Shown: positions 11,191 to 21,584 of the stretch, in pieces
Position numbering within the stretch: the first letter of the stretch is position 1
Layout: the number at the start of each line of letters is the position of its first letter
Assembly: GCF_030272615.1 (NCBI RefSeq)
Contig: NC_081406.1
Location: 263,716,624-263,780,623 of the forward strand
Direction of reading: 5' to 3'
Source: Cryptomeria japonica
Lineage: Eukaryota > Streptophyta > Pinopsida > Cupressales > Cupressaceae
Length of the DNA stretch: 64,000 nucleotides
Translations under genes and position numbers: made by a program
The notes under the pieces: model-generated
Told to the model about the DNA's origin: nothing
The model's input: only the letters and a program-made list of their open reading frames with translations
Databases searched by the model: none

Positions 11191-12966
11191 ATGGGGGTTA
11201 ATCTTAATCGCAATGAGCCTTCCAGCTGTGAAAATTGGAAAAGCGAAAGGAAAATATGGTGAAGGTTGCACAGATATGGATTCACTGATTACATGGAAAA
11301 GTTGCACGGGAGTAAAAAGTTTGTATCACATGGTTTTGCTAAGGGCTAGAGCAATAATAAAATCACTCTGTTTGGCCAGACATGGAAGCTGGATGAAGAT
11401 TTGGTGGTGGAGGTTACATGATTGTAGAAGGAAGGCACCAAATTCTACAGAGACCGCAAGTTCTCGGTGGAAGCTACCAAGAATTTCCCTAAAAATGATG
11501 AAGAAAGGGCTCAGCTCGCTAAGAAGGACAATGTGTCCTACTACCTCCCTCACCAGGTAAAATCTTTCTGGCAAAAAATGCTGAGAGTTTTAATGGAATA
11601 CCTGACAGTTGATGGAAGGTTTTCGAAGGTTTACAATTACCATTTTGTCATCCTTAACCATTTTCGCCATGGCTCGAAGATTTTGTTGCCCTTCTATTTA
11701 TATTCTTCCCTTAACGATAGCCTGACCAACCATGCCAAAAAACCTAAATCCTACCCCATTGCTCACCAAGGCCTTATTTTGCTAATTTATGAGCATTTGA
11801 AGGGTAAAGCTAGGGCTAATAGGGAATATCCTTTGGTGGAGAATGCTCACATTTCTGAGGGTCATGATGGCTCTAATTCTGATGAAGATTCTTCTAATCT
11901 TCCTCTGCATAAGAAATTGAGGGTTGGTGATGAAGCTAAAGAAGTCATGGAAGAGAATGTTGGTTCTGAGGAGGAACATGGGAAGGAGGTAGATGAAGAG
12001 GTGGAGAATGAGCAGAAGAAAGAGGTTGAGGGTGAGGAAGGGAATGAGCAGAGAAAAGAGGATGTTGAAGAGCCAGAAGCGAAGAATAACCCTTACGTCT
12101 CGGATAGCAAGAATGATGTTCAGTAAAACATGGAGGAGGGAAACCCTAGGTCTGTGGGCTCTGCTCCGGTTATGGAGAACGCAGACTCCATTATGAATGC
12201 TGCTAGAAATAGTACCCAGGAAATGTTCAATTTTCAGAAATGGGTAATTGATCACATCTCTAGTATTCAGAATAAACAAAGAGATTTGGATTATAAAATT
12301 GAGAAATTGATTAAGGATACCAACACTAAAGGAAAAGAGGATGTTGCAGAGGATACCAATGAGGCAGAGGACGAAGAAGAAATTCTGGAATGGCCAGAAA
12401 AAGATATGATTAAGGAAGATTTGAAGCATCTTGAAGATGTGGTCAGAATTATCAAAGAAAAGGGAGAGGTTGATAATGAACTTATAATCAACCGGATTAC
12501 AAAAACTGAGAAGGCCTTGAAGAAATTCATGGAGCATAGTCTTGAGGTTTCGAAGCTGTCTTCTCAAAACATAAACGCTTTGGTTGCTTGTCTGGAGAAG
12601 AACAAGCAGAATAAAGAGACGGTGATCATTGATGATGTGTCGGCTACTAGTTTTGTTCTTCACTCCTCCAGACACAGAACTAGGCAAACTACCAGTGAGC
12701 TGGAGTTGAAGACCAAAGACACCCACCAGATGCAGGAAAACAAAGACCTGAAAGAGGCAGCTAATGCGATGATGATGCTGGTTAAGGATACGGAAGAGTA
12801 TAAAGATTTTCATCTAATATGTAATCTATTTTTAGGTTGCCAGTTTCTCGCTGGCCTTATGCTATTCTTTTCCTTGGTTGTTGTTTTCTCTATTGTTCTT
12901 TTGCAGCCTTTCTATCTTTGTTTTGTTCTTTCTAGTTTCTCTTATGCTTATCTTCTCGTTATGTAA
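11191..12966 (+). pseudogene. Third LINE-1 reading frame (ORF3) of unknown function, 592 codons
   Basis: One frame runs from ATG 11191 (MGVNLNRNEPSS) to TAA 12964-12966 with five internal stops (11260, 11347, 11419, 11425, 12124), four of them TGA/TAG where Trp fits and one where Gln fits. Residues 1-190 look globular: YGFTDYMEKLHG, LFGQTWKLDEDLVVEVT, MEYLTVDGRFSKVYNYHF, LNHFRHG. Then comes an acidic stretch rich in Glu-Glu-Val repeats (about 11860-12110), a region likely to form coiled coils (12230-12620) and a basic segment. The last 50 codons are hydrophobic and probably lie over what was 3' UTR. I do not recognise a named family, though the GRFSKVYNYHF/LNHFRHG part resembles uncharacterised plant element proteins. 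It lies inside the LINE target duplications. A second protein captured by, or native to, this LINE lineage is the best reading. Confidence 0.6.
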
Positions 12967-13008
12967 GCGGGTTTCGGATCCCTTAAAACTCGATTTTCCT
13001 TAATCAAA
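12967..13008 (+). other. LINE-1 3' tail
   Basis: GCGGGTTTCGGATCCC is followed by a T-rich spacer and TTAATCAAAA. LINE-3 ends in the same way (AAGGGTTGACGCCCT, then TTTTTAATCAAAA, 20295-20334), and LINE-2 has GAGGGTCAACACCCT at 36529-36543. A small GGG...CCC hairpin just before the A-run looks like a shared RNA end that the LINE RT would recognise; this role is inference. Confidence 0.55.
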
Positions 13009-13026
13009 AACATGTACCATGAAAGG
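13009..13026 (+). repeat. Right target-site duplication of LINE-1
   Basis: AACATGTACCATGAAAGG, identical to 5012-5029. Confidence 0.9.
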
Positions 13027-15255
13027 TGTATTTGAGTCATTCAAAATTTCTTAAGAATATGCAAAGGAGAAAATCGAGGAAAAAAACAAAGACAAACAGA
13101 TATATGTACAGTAGTTTAAAATTTGATAAGCTATGTTTAAAGGTTGTAGGATCAACCAATATAATGAGTAAAATTTCCTTCATCCAAGAGGTCATCCTCA
13201 TAACAATCCCATGGTGAAGATACATTGATATTTAGCATATAATTTTGCACATGTGAAAAAGACCTTAAATCTTCATAATGTTTTCCTTTCACAATAATTT
13301 ATTTTAGAGGACGTATTTTTGTTTTTATCTAGGGATCCATATTTGTTTGAAATTTTTCTCTTTTTTAAGAACATTATTAGATTGGCCTGATTTGGGTGTA
13401 TTTTGTTTCAAGTTCTTGAAAGCTACATGTGGATGTATAATGGTATTATTGAAAGTGTTTATTTTAACTTTAGGAGCACTATCTTGATCCATTCACATAT
13501 CTAATAGAATGTTCAAATTTAATTGAACTTTATGTAAAGGCTTTGACAATTTAAAATTCAAATGCTTACAGTGTTAGATTTTTTAGTTTGAGTAAGTTGT
13601 AAGAGATGTGTAACATAACTATTCATTCTTTTGATGTTTCTTTTAATTTTATAATGATTCAATTGTAAAGCTTGTATTATTGAAAGGAGGTTCATAATGA
13701 ACCCTTCAAATGATGACATTATTTTTCTTCTAATTGAGTTTTACATACTAACCCAACAAAAAAAAAATTGATATAAAGTTTACTAGTCAAAAGTATCCAA
13801 ATACAATGCTAAATCAGATAGATATACATATAACATGAAAAAACATAAAAAAATTTATATTATTTTAATTTTTTTAAATAATCCATCCTCTTTTATATTT
13901 TACTTCACTAAAACTTCTCATATTTTTTTGACAATGTGTTGAGATTTTTTGTATAATTAGCTGGTCTTGATTTGGTTAGGCCTTAAGAATTGGTCTAGAC
14001 ATTCTAAAATCCAATGTTTTATTTTCAATCACTCATTCCGGGTTAGTTTATTAGGGTCTTAAGCTTAAGTATGAAAGCATTATCAAAGATGCTCATGTTT
14101 GAAGTAATGTTGTCGTTTGTGTCTAAACTCAAAGAGACTGTAATGAAAGGAATGGATAGGAAGGTATTCAATCAATTCTTTGATAAGATTAGTTGATGAA
14201 AATGTAGCCGTTGGAACGATGGCCAATTGACCACCTGATCAGATGTTCACCAAACCAGACAAACAATTGGTTTCACTACAATTGAGCAACCAGAAGATAA
14301 ATAAGAGTCTTTTGGTTGTTTTTATCTCTAATGAAATTATATCAATTATATCATATAGCAGGAATTGCAAACAACCATTGATTTCTGTAAAACGAGTGAG
14401 AAAAATAATGCGTTACATGTTGCCTTTTGAATCAAATAATAAGAAAATTGTAATTTAGTCTTTCACGGTCTAAACTGAAAGAATGTACAAGAGCCAAATA
14501 CTTGTTTGTTTACTACGACTCTTGACTATGCTTAAGAAACGGTTGGGTAAGTTTTGTGTCTTTCATACTAAAACTAATTATATTTCACAACTCGTTGAAT
14601 TTGGAAGATTTCAAATTTTAGAAAGGCTGTTTTTTTTTTGCTTCTATGTTAGTTGAATTTATGTTACTTCAAAAGTGACAATTGAGTTCTAGGTGAGGTG
14701 CTACGGTGGTTGATGTGGTAGGTGGTGAATTGAAATTTTTAAGTGTGTTTTGGTTTTTTCAAATCTAATTTTAATTGGACTATTTAATTTCTTAAATTTA
14801 GGGTTGTCAAAAATATGATATCAATGAGAAAATTACTAGTTAAATAAAAGGAATCAGAAGCTCTTTCATTTGTTTCAACCAAGCAATCTAAAATGAATGT
14901 GGGAAAAGAAAAAGATAAAAATAATTATATATTCTTTAGGATATTTAGAGAAATAAAAAACACCTAACAATTTATGTGGTTGCTAGGGATGCTATTATTT
15001 CATAAACTAATTAGAAGCAAAGTAAATGCTCATATAACTAATATTTAAGAATATGACTAAGAACATGATTTCTAATTGTTTTGAAACCTAGACACGAGTA
15101 GGTGGACAACATATAGGTACCATTTTCACCATAGATTTGGTTAAAAAACATGAAAGGGAAATTTCTTGGACTTGTTTTTTCTTATAGTTATAGTTAGACA
15201 GAAATTGGAATTAAGAATAGAAAACTTAAAGTTCTAAAATAATAAATTAATTAGG
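13027..15255 (+). repeat. Dispersed repeat R2, copy A, right part
   Basis: Collinear with 23213-25125 and in part with 36900-39960. Shared anchors are GTGTATTTGAGTCATT (start), ACATATAACATGAAAAAACATAA (13826, 24097, 36998) and ATTCTAAAATCCAA. Copies differ by small indels. No reading frame longer than 71 codons and no protein motif seen. The nature of R2 is unknown; it could be a non-autonomous or fully decayed element. Confidence 0.65.
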
Positions 15256-15878
15256 GTTTCACTTTGTTAGTGTTATGGAAGTTCATTGGAGATTCTTTCA
15301 AATGTTTTATATATATAAGACAGATAGAAAAATTGTCTTTAATAAATTTGGTTTTTCTTTAAAGTAAACGTTTTTTTTTTATTCTTAATCGTGACAATCA
15401 ATAAATAATTGATATTTTTCCTCTTGCTATGACTATCATATTATGTATTTTCTAAGTTTGAGTTGTATTCTATGTATTTCAAGTTTATTGTAGAGATCTT
15501 ACCCCTCTTGTAGCTGTATTATCTTCATATTTTACCTATTAATGGTGTTACAATAAAGGTTGTCCGATCCATTGTCAGTTCTAAAGATTGTCATGTTTTT
15601 GTAAGGCAAGTTCTAGGGTATTATATTGTAAGGTAGGAAATTGAACTCTAATCGTCTACTAAATTCGAATGAATCAAATGTTACTCAATAATTCCCTTTA
15701 TGAAAGTTTATAATTGAAAACAAAGATAAAATGCAATATCTTCTGATACAAAATTTCAATTATAATAAACTAGTAGTCGTGCTTTTCTCTTCCTATTAAA
15801 AACAATTCAAAAATAATAGACACAAAATGTACAGGTGATGAGGATCAATTTGTAGCTCACACAAGCCCTTTGTCCTAG
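15256..15878. other. AT-rich intergenic sequence, nothing recognised
   Basis: No coding frame, repeat structure or terminal motif seen. Confidence 0.4.
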
Positions 15879-15956
15879 ACAACCTGGAAATCTATTGTGG
15901 TAAATATTCCATATGGAGGTGCAAAAGGTGGTATTGAATGCAATCTGTCAAGTTTA
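15879..15956 (+). pseudogene. Glutamate dehydrogenase fragment
   Basis: Twenty-six codons read TTWKSIVVNIPYGGAKGGIE and on to CNLSSL. IPYGGAKGGI with a preceding TWK is the highly conserved substrate-binding segment of plant glutamate dehydrogenase; its Lys binds glutamate/2-oxoglutarate. The frame closes on both sides, so this is an isolated exon-sized scrap. It lies about 50 bases before PPR-like sequence with which it has no functional link. Confidence 0.75.
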
Positions 15957-16002
15957 ACAAACTGCATTCTGAACATTCAAACATGTATTAAATTCTGCAG
16001 CC

Positions 16003-16212
16003 TATTCTAGCATCCTCTGTGCCGCTATCAAAATTGAAGCTTTGGATCGAGATAGACATTCATCAATGCAAACAGGAAAGGGGTTTTTATCAGATGATGT
16101 AGTTGCAACTGCCCGAGTGGACATGTTTGCAAAATTTGAAGTACAGACAAGGAACGTAAATTGTTTGACAGAATGCCTCGAAGAAACCTGGTTTCTCAAA
16201 GGCTTAGAAACT
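16003..16212 (+). pseudogene. PPR gene fragment 1
   Basis: Frame one reads SSILCAAIKIEALDRDRH then GFLSDDVVATARVDMFAKF, the start of a plant pentatricopeptide repeat. After a frameshift near 16145 it reads RKLFDRMPRRNLVS, the usual end of the same 35-residue repeat. Intact PLS-class PPR proteins bind organelle RNA; this is about two repeats only. The wording (LFDRMPRRN) is like the many PPR genes of conifers. Confidence 0.75.
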
Positions 16213-16804
16213 TATAAGAGTCATTGATATTATTAGCAACGACACCATGGGAGGGGAGTTCAAATTTCACAGTGATAAAAAGGACCCCATCGATTGATAT
16301 TGAGTTCAAAGGCTTGTGTGAGAAGAGAGACCAAAGAGCTTATGGAGATAAAATGTGCAGAGCTTAGATTCTGAATGATTAAGATGCTAAGAGATAGAGA
16401 GGCAAGTATAGGTTCATGCATGTAAACCGTTTGATTGAATGAAATTACAGAGACCCTTTGTTATAGTTATAGTTATTGATTTGAGTTTTGAATTAGCAGA
16501 AAAGTAGAAGACCTCTTGTATCATTATGTTTTGAGTGAATTTTGTTTTGCATTTCAGCTTAAGAATTTCAGCTTCTAAATTTAAGGATGTCATGAATTTT
16601 GTAGTACAGATTAACTTAAAGTTTAAATTCTTAAATTTAATTAATTTTGTAGTAAACAAATTCAGTTTTTTTTCTAAAATTTATGTAATTGACAACTGAC
16701 ATAATACATTCCATCTAGCCTAAAAGGTAGGGGCTCTATTTTTTTGAAAAAGATTCTAATTAATCCCCTAGCTAAAAAAAATATTTTTTTTTCATAAGCC
16801 AGCC
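16213..16804. other. AT-rich spacer, nothing recognised
   Basis: No convincing coding or repeat signal. A minus-strand frame of 81 codons (16414-16659) has low-complexity composition and no motif. Confidence 0.4.
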
Positions 16805-16896
16805 TCTTCCTTAAAAATAGAGCTTAAGCCCCCTCCATGAAACCTACCCGTCTTCCTTAAAAATAGAGCTTAAGCCCCCTCCATGAGACCCACCCC
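16805..16896 (+). repeat. Two-copy tandem repeat, 46-bp unit
   Basis: TCTTCCTTAAAAATAGAGC starts at 16805 and again at 16851. The units share TTAAGCCCCCTCCATGA and differ by only a few bases near their ends. Confidence 0.85.
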
Positions 16897-16984
16897 TATC
16901 TTAACGGACACACTCGAAACATTGACTGCTTAGGTTCCCAGGCCCACTGCTAACCTTTGACGTGACATCCATCAAAGCATAAAC

Positions 16985-17410
16985 GAAGGGCAATTACTCT
17001 CAGATATTATAGCTGGAGATACTCTGCTAGACATGTATGCAAAATGTGGAAGCAGAGACAGGACACATGAACTGTTTGAGCAGATGCCTCGAAGAAATGT
17101 GGTATCATGGAACGCTATGATTGCAAGATATGCACAGAATGCATTTGTTAAGTCAGAAACTTTCAACGAAATTTGATCATTAGGTGTTAACTCAGACTAC
17201 CTGTGCGAAATGGGAGCTTTAGAACGAGGTATGGACATCCACCACGGGACAATGGAAATGAATTTGGACAGATGCTGTAGCTTCGACAAGGCACGTAAGT
17301 TGTTTGACAGAATGACACAAAGAATTATTTGACAGAGAGACCTGATTCCAAAATATGCAAAATGTGAAAACATAGACAACGCACGTTAACTGTTTGACAA
17401 AATATTTGTA
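16985..17410 (+). pseudogene. PPR gene fragments 2 and 3
   Basis: From about 17000 the plus strand reads LSDIIAGDTLLDMYAKCGS, RTHELFEQMPRRNVVSWNAM and IARYAQNA, a well-preserved repeat. From about 17190 degenerate pieces follow: MGALERGMDIHH, DKARKLFDRM and KYAKCENIDNAR, then a stop and LFDKI. Spacing is wrong for an intact array and frames shift. With fragment 1 these look like scraps of one PPR gene broken by indels. Confidence 0.8.
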
Positions 17411-19077
17411 ATAGATCTGCCAAAGTCTTTTCTTCAAAAATCTAAATAGAATAGAGATAATTTTGTATAATTCAAATAAGTTCAAAGAGTTTCTAATTTG
17501 ACATTTAGTATATTATATTTTTAATAGAAAATTTTCTGTTTTGAATAGAAATAATATTAGTATATTTATCTTTATAGAGATTTTGGTGAAGTACATTGAA
17601 AGATATTATATTTATTCATTATTCTATTAAAACAATAAGTATATTGTTATATTATAATTAATATTAAATTATTATTATATTATGATATTGTAATCAATAT
17701 TAAATTATTATTAAGATATTACTATTTTTTTATATTTCTAATAAACTCTTCAAAGCAAAAAAAACTATTAAGACTAATTATTGTTATTATATTATAGTAT
17801 ATTTTATATTATTATTATAATATTAGATTGACATAACTATGAAGTTAAATGTTAGTATGATCGAGATAGACAAAATTGATTAATGGTTAAATTGATAGTT
17901 GAGAGGAGAAATAATTTATTTATTTATTTCATTTTCACACATTTAAGTATCACAAACATGTCAATTTAAATGCTTTTAGTTTTTATTAACACATGTTAGT
18001 GCATCCATTATGTGAGAGAAATACACCTTTGGTGTAATTATGAAATTTATTTTAGAGAAAATGAATCTAGGTAGATTGCATCATTAATAATGTCTCAAAT
18101 TGTACTTAGAATGTGTGTGGATTCTTTTGATTTGGAACTATTTAAATCACATAAAAATGTTACAATGATGAGTAGTTTTATATGTTTTAATTAAATCCTA
18201 TCATAAAGTATGATAAAACTTTTGAATTCCACTCGATTACAAATCATGTAATATTAGTTTATTCATAATAGTGATGACTTTGAGGATAAAGGCCTCATAC
18301 TTAGAATGTCTATTGAAGATCCCGAAATTGGTTTAGTCAAGTTTTTAATGTTATTAATGTATTCAACCAAAATATTTCTATCTAAAATAGATCAGCTAGA
18401 ACTTTTGTCGAAAGAGGTACTTACAAAAATGTATAGTAGTGCTTGATGCCATATTATAAACTTTTTGATTTATTTTTTTGAAAAATACAACATTATCTTT
18501 TCTTCTATTCACATTAATCACATTTTTGAGAAAATAAAATAGACCTTTGTAGATCTAAAAGAATACTTTCTAAACATATTTTCTATTCTTTTAATTAATG
18601 TCAAGTATATTTTTATTTTATTTTCTCTATCGATAGGTCATTAGTGCCCAAACATAAGGCTCATTTATTTCTCAAATTAAAATATATATTTTTTATTTCA
18701 TACACAAATAAGGATGACTTTTCCACATATGAATTTAGTCATTTCCATACAATCAAATCAAGCTACCTCTATTCAGATTGTCAATATGAGAATTGAACAA
18801 ATTGAAAATACTATGGTCTACAACTCATAAATAGAGTATCAAAATTTTAAACTATGATTTTCATATTAATCACAAAGATTGATTTCGTGTATCCTTTCAT
18901 TAATTGCTAAAGTGTGTTCACTATTTAATTCTTCTTGTCCAAATGACTCATTTACTCACCCTACAACTCCACATGGTTTAATAATTATGGGAAGCTAGTT
19001 TTTAAATTAACTATTCATTTGAGGTTATTCTATTAAGGATTTCATTAACTATAGCTAGCGATCATTAATCCATTTGT
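17411..19077. other. Very AT-rich intergenic sequence, nothing recognised
   Basis: Long ATTATT/TATTAT runs (17600-17830), no frame above 70 codons and no terminal repeats seen. Confidence 0.45.
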
Positions 19078-19308
19078 TCAGATGAGGGAGTTTTGGCCAA
19101 AATGGTTGAAGCGACAAATTAAGCCATAAGTAGAGTAAAAGTTTTCTACCTCCACAACTACATCACCGGGAGATTTGGCAGCACATTTGAGAGGTTTGAA
19201 GCCTTGTGTGACCTTCAAACCCTTAGAGCCCGGACCAGAACAAAGTACAGAGTTGAAAGTATTGGCCATATTATTTTGTTGGACAAACTGCATCGTGAGC
19301 ATGCCCAT
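19078..19308 (-). other. Open frame of 76 codons, possible first-exon fragment
   Basis: Reads MGMLTMQFVQQNNMANTF, then SVLCSGPGSKGLKVTQGFKP and LKCAAKSPGDVVVEVENF. Its base composition is less AT-rich than its surroundings. Hydroxylated/basic residues followed by KCAAKSP resemble a plastid transit peptide and processing site. No family is recognised and there is no splice or downstream exon evidence. It may equally be chance. Confidence 0.2.
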
Positions 19309-19509
19309 GTGTTCTGTTTACTGCAAAAACCATTTGCATAAGGCCCTGAAAATACCTCGGAAGCTCTCTAGCAGGGATGGAAATCTTTGCAACAGGCAAA
19401 AATAGACTTCCGTGCCCGCTGTGTTTTATGCCATCAAACGCTTTCAAGATTCAAACTTCTGCGCGGGAATGGTATTCAAATTCAAACGTTAACGGCTAAG
19501 AGTAACAAA

Positions 19510-19681
19510 AGTGAAATTATTTATATTATAGATACATAGAAATATGAAGTTATTGATATTTTTAGATTGTTTTTTCATTATAATATAATTGTTTATAAAA
19601 TCAATATATTCTCGTATATAATTTCTTATGAGAATAACTTCTTTAAAAAAATAACACCCAATAATTTAATCAAAGAGGATT
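19510..19681 (+). repeat. Dispersed repeat R1, left of LINE-3
   Basis: Matches 27375-27510 (GATTGTTTTTCATTA / GATTGGTTTTTCATTA, and TATAAAATCAATATATTCT in both). It is the left flank of the common LINE insertion point. Confidence 0.6.
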
Positions 19682-19693
19682 AACATGCTATTT
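19682..19693 (+). repeat. Left target-site duplication of LINE-3
   Basis: AACATGCTATTT, repeated at 20335-20346. Confidence 0.7.
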
Positions 19694-20334
19694 TGTTGAT
19701 TCTTTGAACTGTCAATGCTTTGGATTCTGCTAGCTCCTCTCATGAGGATGATGTATCCTCTCGAGATGAAGTGCCTCTCATTGTTGTTGAACCTTCTATT
19801 GATTCTCTCGTTGTTGTTGTTGCCATTCTGCAGCCCTGTCTACTTCTGTTGAGCCTGCTTCAAGTGCTACTTTGCCTCGATAGCCTATTTCTTCATCTGC
19901 TCTTGATGTTGATACCTCTACTGTCTCTACTCCTGTTGTTGTTCCTCTACAACAGTCTGTTGCTATTTCACAGCACCCTGTTGTGGTTCTACAACAACAC
20001 TCTACAACTGCTTTTAATTACATCCCTGTGGAATCGCTCCCTCTTGATCTCTCTCTTAATGGTCCTAATGATTGTATTGCTTGGACTGTGGTTCATCGCA
20101 GGCAGAAGGGGAGGTCCTTCCCCCTTGTCCAAACCTCTCCCTGTCAAGGCTTGGCTGTCTCTACCCCTCCTTGAGTTGGGCCTAGTTAGCTTTTTTGGTC
20201 TGACAAACTTCCCTGTTTGCTTGTCTAACCTAGTTGTTGGGGGGCTTGCTCCCTTGATTAGTTTTCTCTTTTTGATCTAGTCTCTGACTATGTAAAGGGT
20301 TGACGCCCTAGTTAATGTTGCTTTTTTAATCAAA
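19694..20334 (+). mobile_element. LINE-3: 5'-truncated, ORF1-only LINE copy
   Basis: Homologous to the end of LINE-2 ORF1 (GGCTCCTCTCATGAGGATGATG at 29012 versus GCTCCTCTCATGAGGATGATG at 19732). The similarity starts right after the left duplication, as expected of 5' truncation during target-primed reverse transcription. ORF1 is followed directly by a T-rich 3' tail and AATCAAAA; there is no ORF2. The flanking repeat matches that of LINE-2. Confidence 0.7.
19715..20175 (+). pseudogene. LINE-3 ORF1, C-terminal remnant
   Basis: SSSHEDDVSSRDEVPLIVVE reads in one frame, then after a shift CIAWTVVHRRQKGRSFP and PP-stop. The corresponding LINE-2 text is SSHEDDVDVLPLTIID and SRRRKGKFSP. This is the low-complexity linker after the zinc knuckle; no domain remains. 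Confidence 0.6.
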
Positions 20335-20690
20335 AACATGCTATTTAATCACCATTTTTTGAGGCACGTAGAACTCCATCAATCATCATATGAAGCATGT
20401 AGGTCAAGTTATCCAAAAGGAGTAAGTATTTTTAGATTTTGCATGCTAGTTATTTTGGTCCTTTGGATCACCATATTTTACTCAGCTAAGATTGCTCTTT
20501 TTCTAATTGACAATGTATAACTAGAGAGTTTTCCTCATTTATAAAGAAATTTTGAATCTTAATGAATGGAAATATTTGTTGGTTATATTATTGATATGTC
20601 ATTTTGGAGAGTGCTCTTTAGTTTTAGTTTTGATTTCTTGTATGTGATTTTGTTTGTCATCTTATTTTCATGGAAAAAAGAAAATTATCT
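20335..20690 (+). repeat. Right duplication of LINE-3 and dispersed repeat R1
   Basis: AACATGCTATTT (20335-20346), then sequence collinear with 36562-36895 (CATCATATGAAG, TTTGGATCACCATA, TTTTGAATCTTAATGAATG). No coding potential. Confidence 0.65.
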
Positions 20691-21584
20691 ATACATTTTT
20701 TAAAGTCTCCAACCAATAATTTTGGTTTGGTTTGCAAAGTTGATGTAGTCTTGAACAAAGATATTTACTACTTTTATTTGATAAATTGGTTGAGTGCATA
20801 AGGGAGAGATTATTGATTATTGTTTTTCACATCTTTCTCCTTCTAACACTATGCGTTATTATAACCCTTTTTCTCTACAAGTACTAGACTAATTTTTATA
20901 TTGGATAGGAAGTTGGCCTTCTTTGAAGATTGCACATACATTTAAAATCTATGTGTAGGCATTCCATATTAGACCCCCTCCAAATCTAGCATTTCCATCC
21001 TTAATATTTGGGTATGTCAATTTGGAGCAACCAACCATTAAGGACCTACCTTATGTAGTAAAGAGTGACTAGTGCTCCCAAATAGAAATTCTAAGTAGCA
21101 TGGTGTGTAAACTATGGTCATTTTATGAATAACATTGTGTAAGAAATATTATTAAATGTCATATAACATTTTCTATGCACTCATGGTGGCATAAAACCAT
21201 ATGGAGTGATATTATGTAATTTTTATTTTTGACTTTCAAAAGAGAGGAAATACCTAGCTTGTATGATAATCGACAATGGATTACCGCAATGATGAATCCA
21301 TTTGACATGGTGTCTATAGTGATTACAAGGGACATATCAAATAAGAAGGCAAGGAACAAGAGATAATATAAGGGAAAACACATAAATATTGAAGGAAAAG
21401 ACCAAGCAAGAAATAAAGGCAAGACCCATTGAGGTACTAAGGAGAAAAGCCCTTAAAGTTATAATTGGAAGAACCATCAAATAAATATAGGCAAGAGCCA
21501 TGAAAGCAAGGAAGAGCCTCTAAAGTTCTAATTGTAAAAATCGTCAAAGCAATGGGGACGAGGAAATAAAGGTGTGATTTATAA
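20691..21584. other. Intergenic sequence, nothing recognised
   Basis: No frame above 87 codons, no terminal motif and no internal repeat found. Confidence 0.4.

Larger units (their letters stand above)
5030..13008 (+). mobile_element. LINE-1: near full-length L1-type retrotransposon, about 8.0 kb
   Basis: Bounded by identical 18-bp duplications and ending in a short A-run (AATCAAAA). It holds ORF1 (5119-6788), ORF2 (6824-10902) and a third long frame (11191-12966) in that order, all on the plus strand. The 5' leader is about 89 bases. Domain order (ORF1 with DUF4283-like region and CCHC knuckle; ORF2 with endonuclease, RT, zf-RVT, RNase H) is that of plant L1 LINEs. Numerous stops, about five frameshifts and a deletion at the RT active site show it is dead. 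The 3' frame inside the duplications is not a usual part of these elements. Confidence 0.9.

Noticed and set aside
11782-12813. 343-codon minus-strand frame
   Set aside because: It is antisense to ORF3 of LINE-1. The Glu/Lys-rich sense codons read as Leu/Phe/Ile on the other strand and keep it open; no motif of its own.
19720-20280. 186-codon Leu-rich frame
   Set aside because: Out-of-frame reading of the CT-rich LINE-3 ORF1 remnant; the supported reading is SSSHEDDVSS... and then the Arg-rich end.
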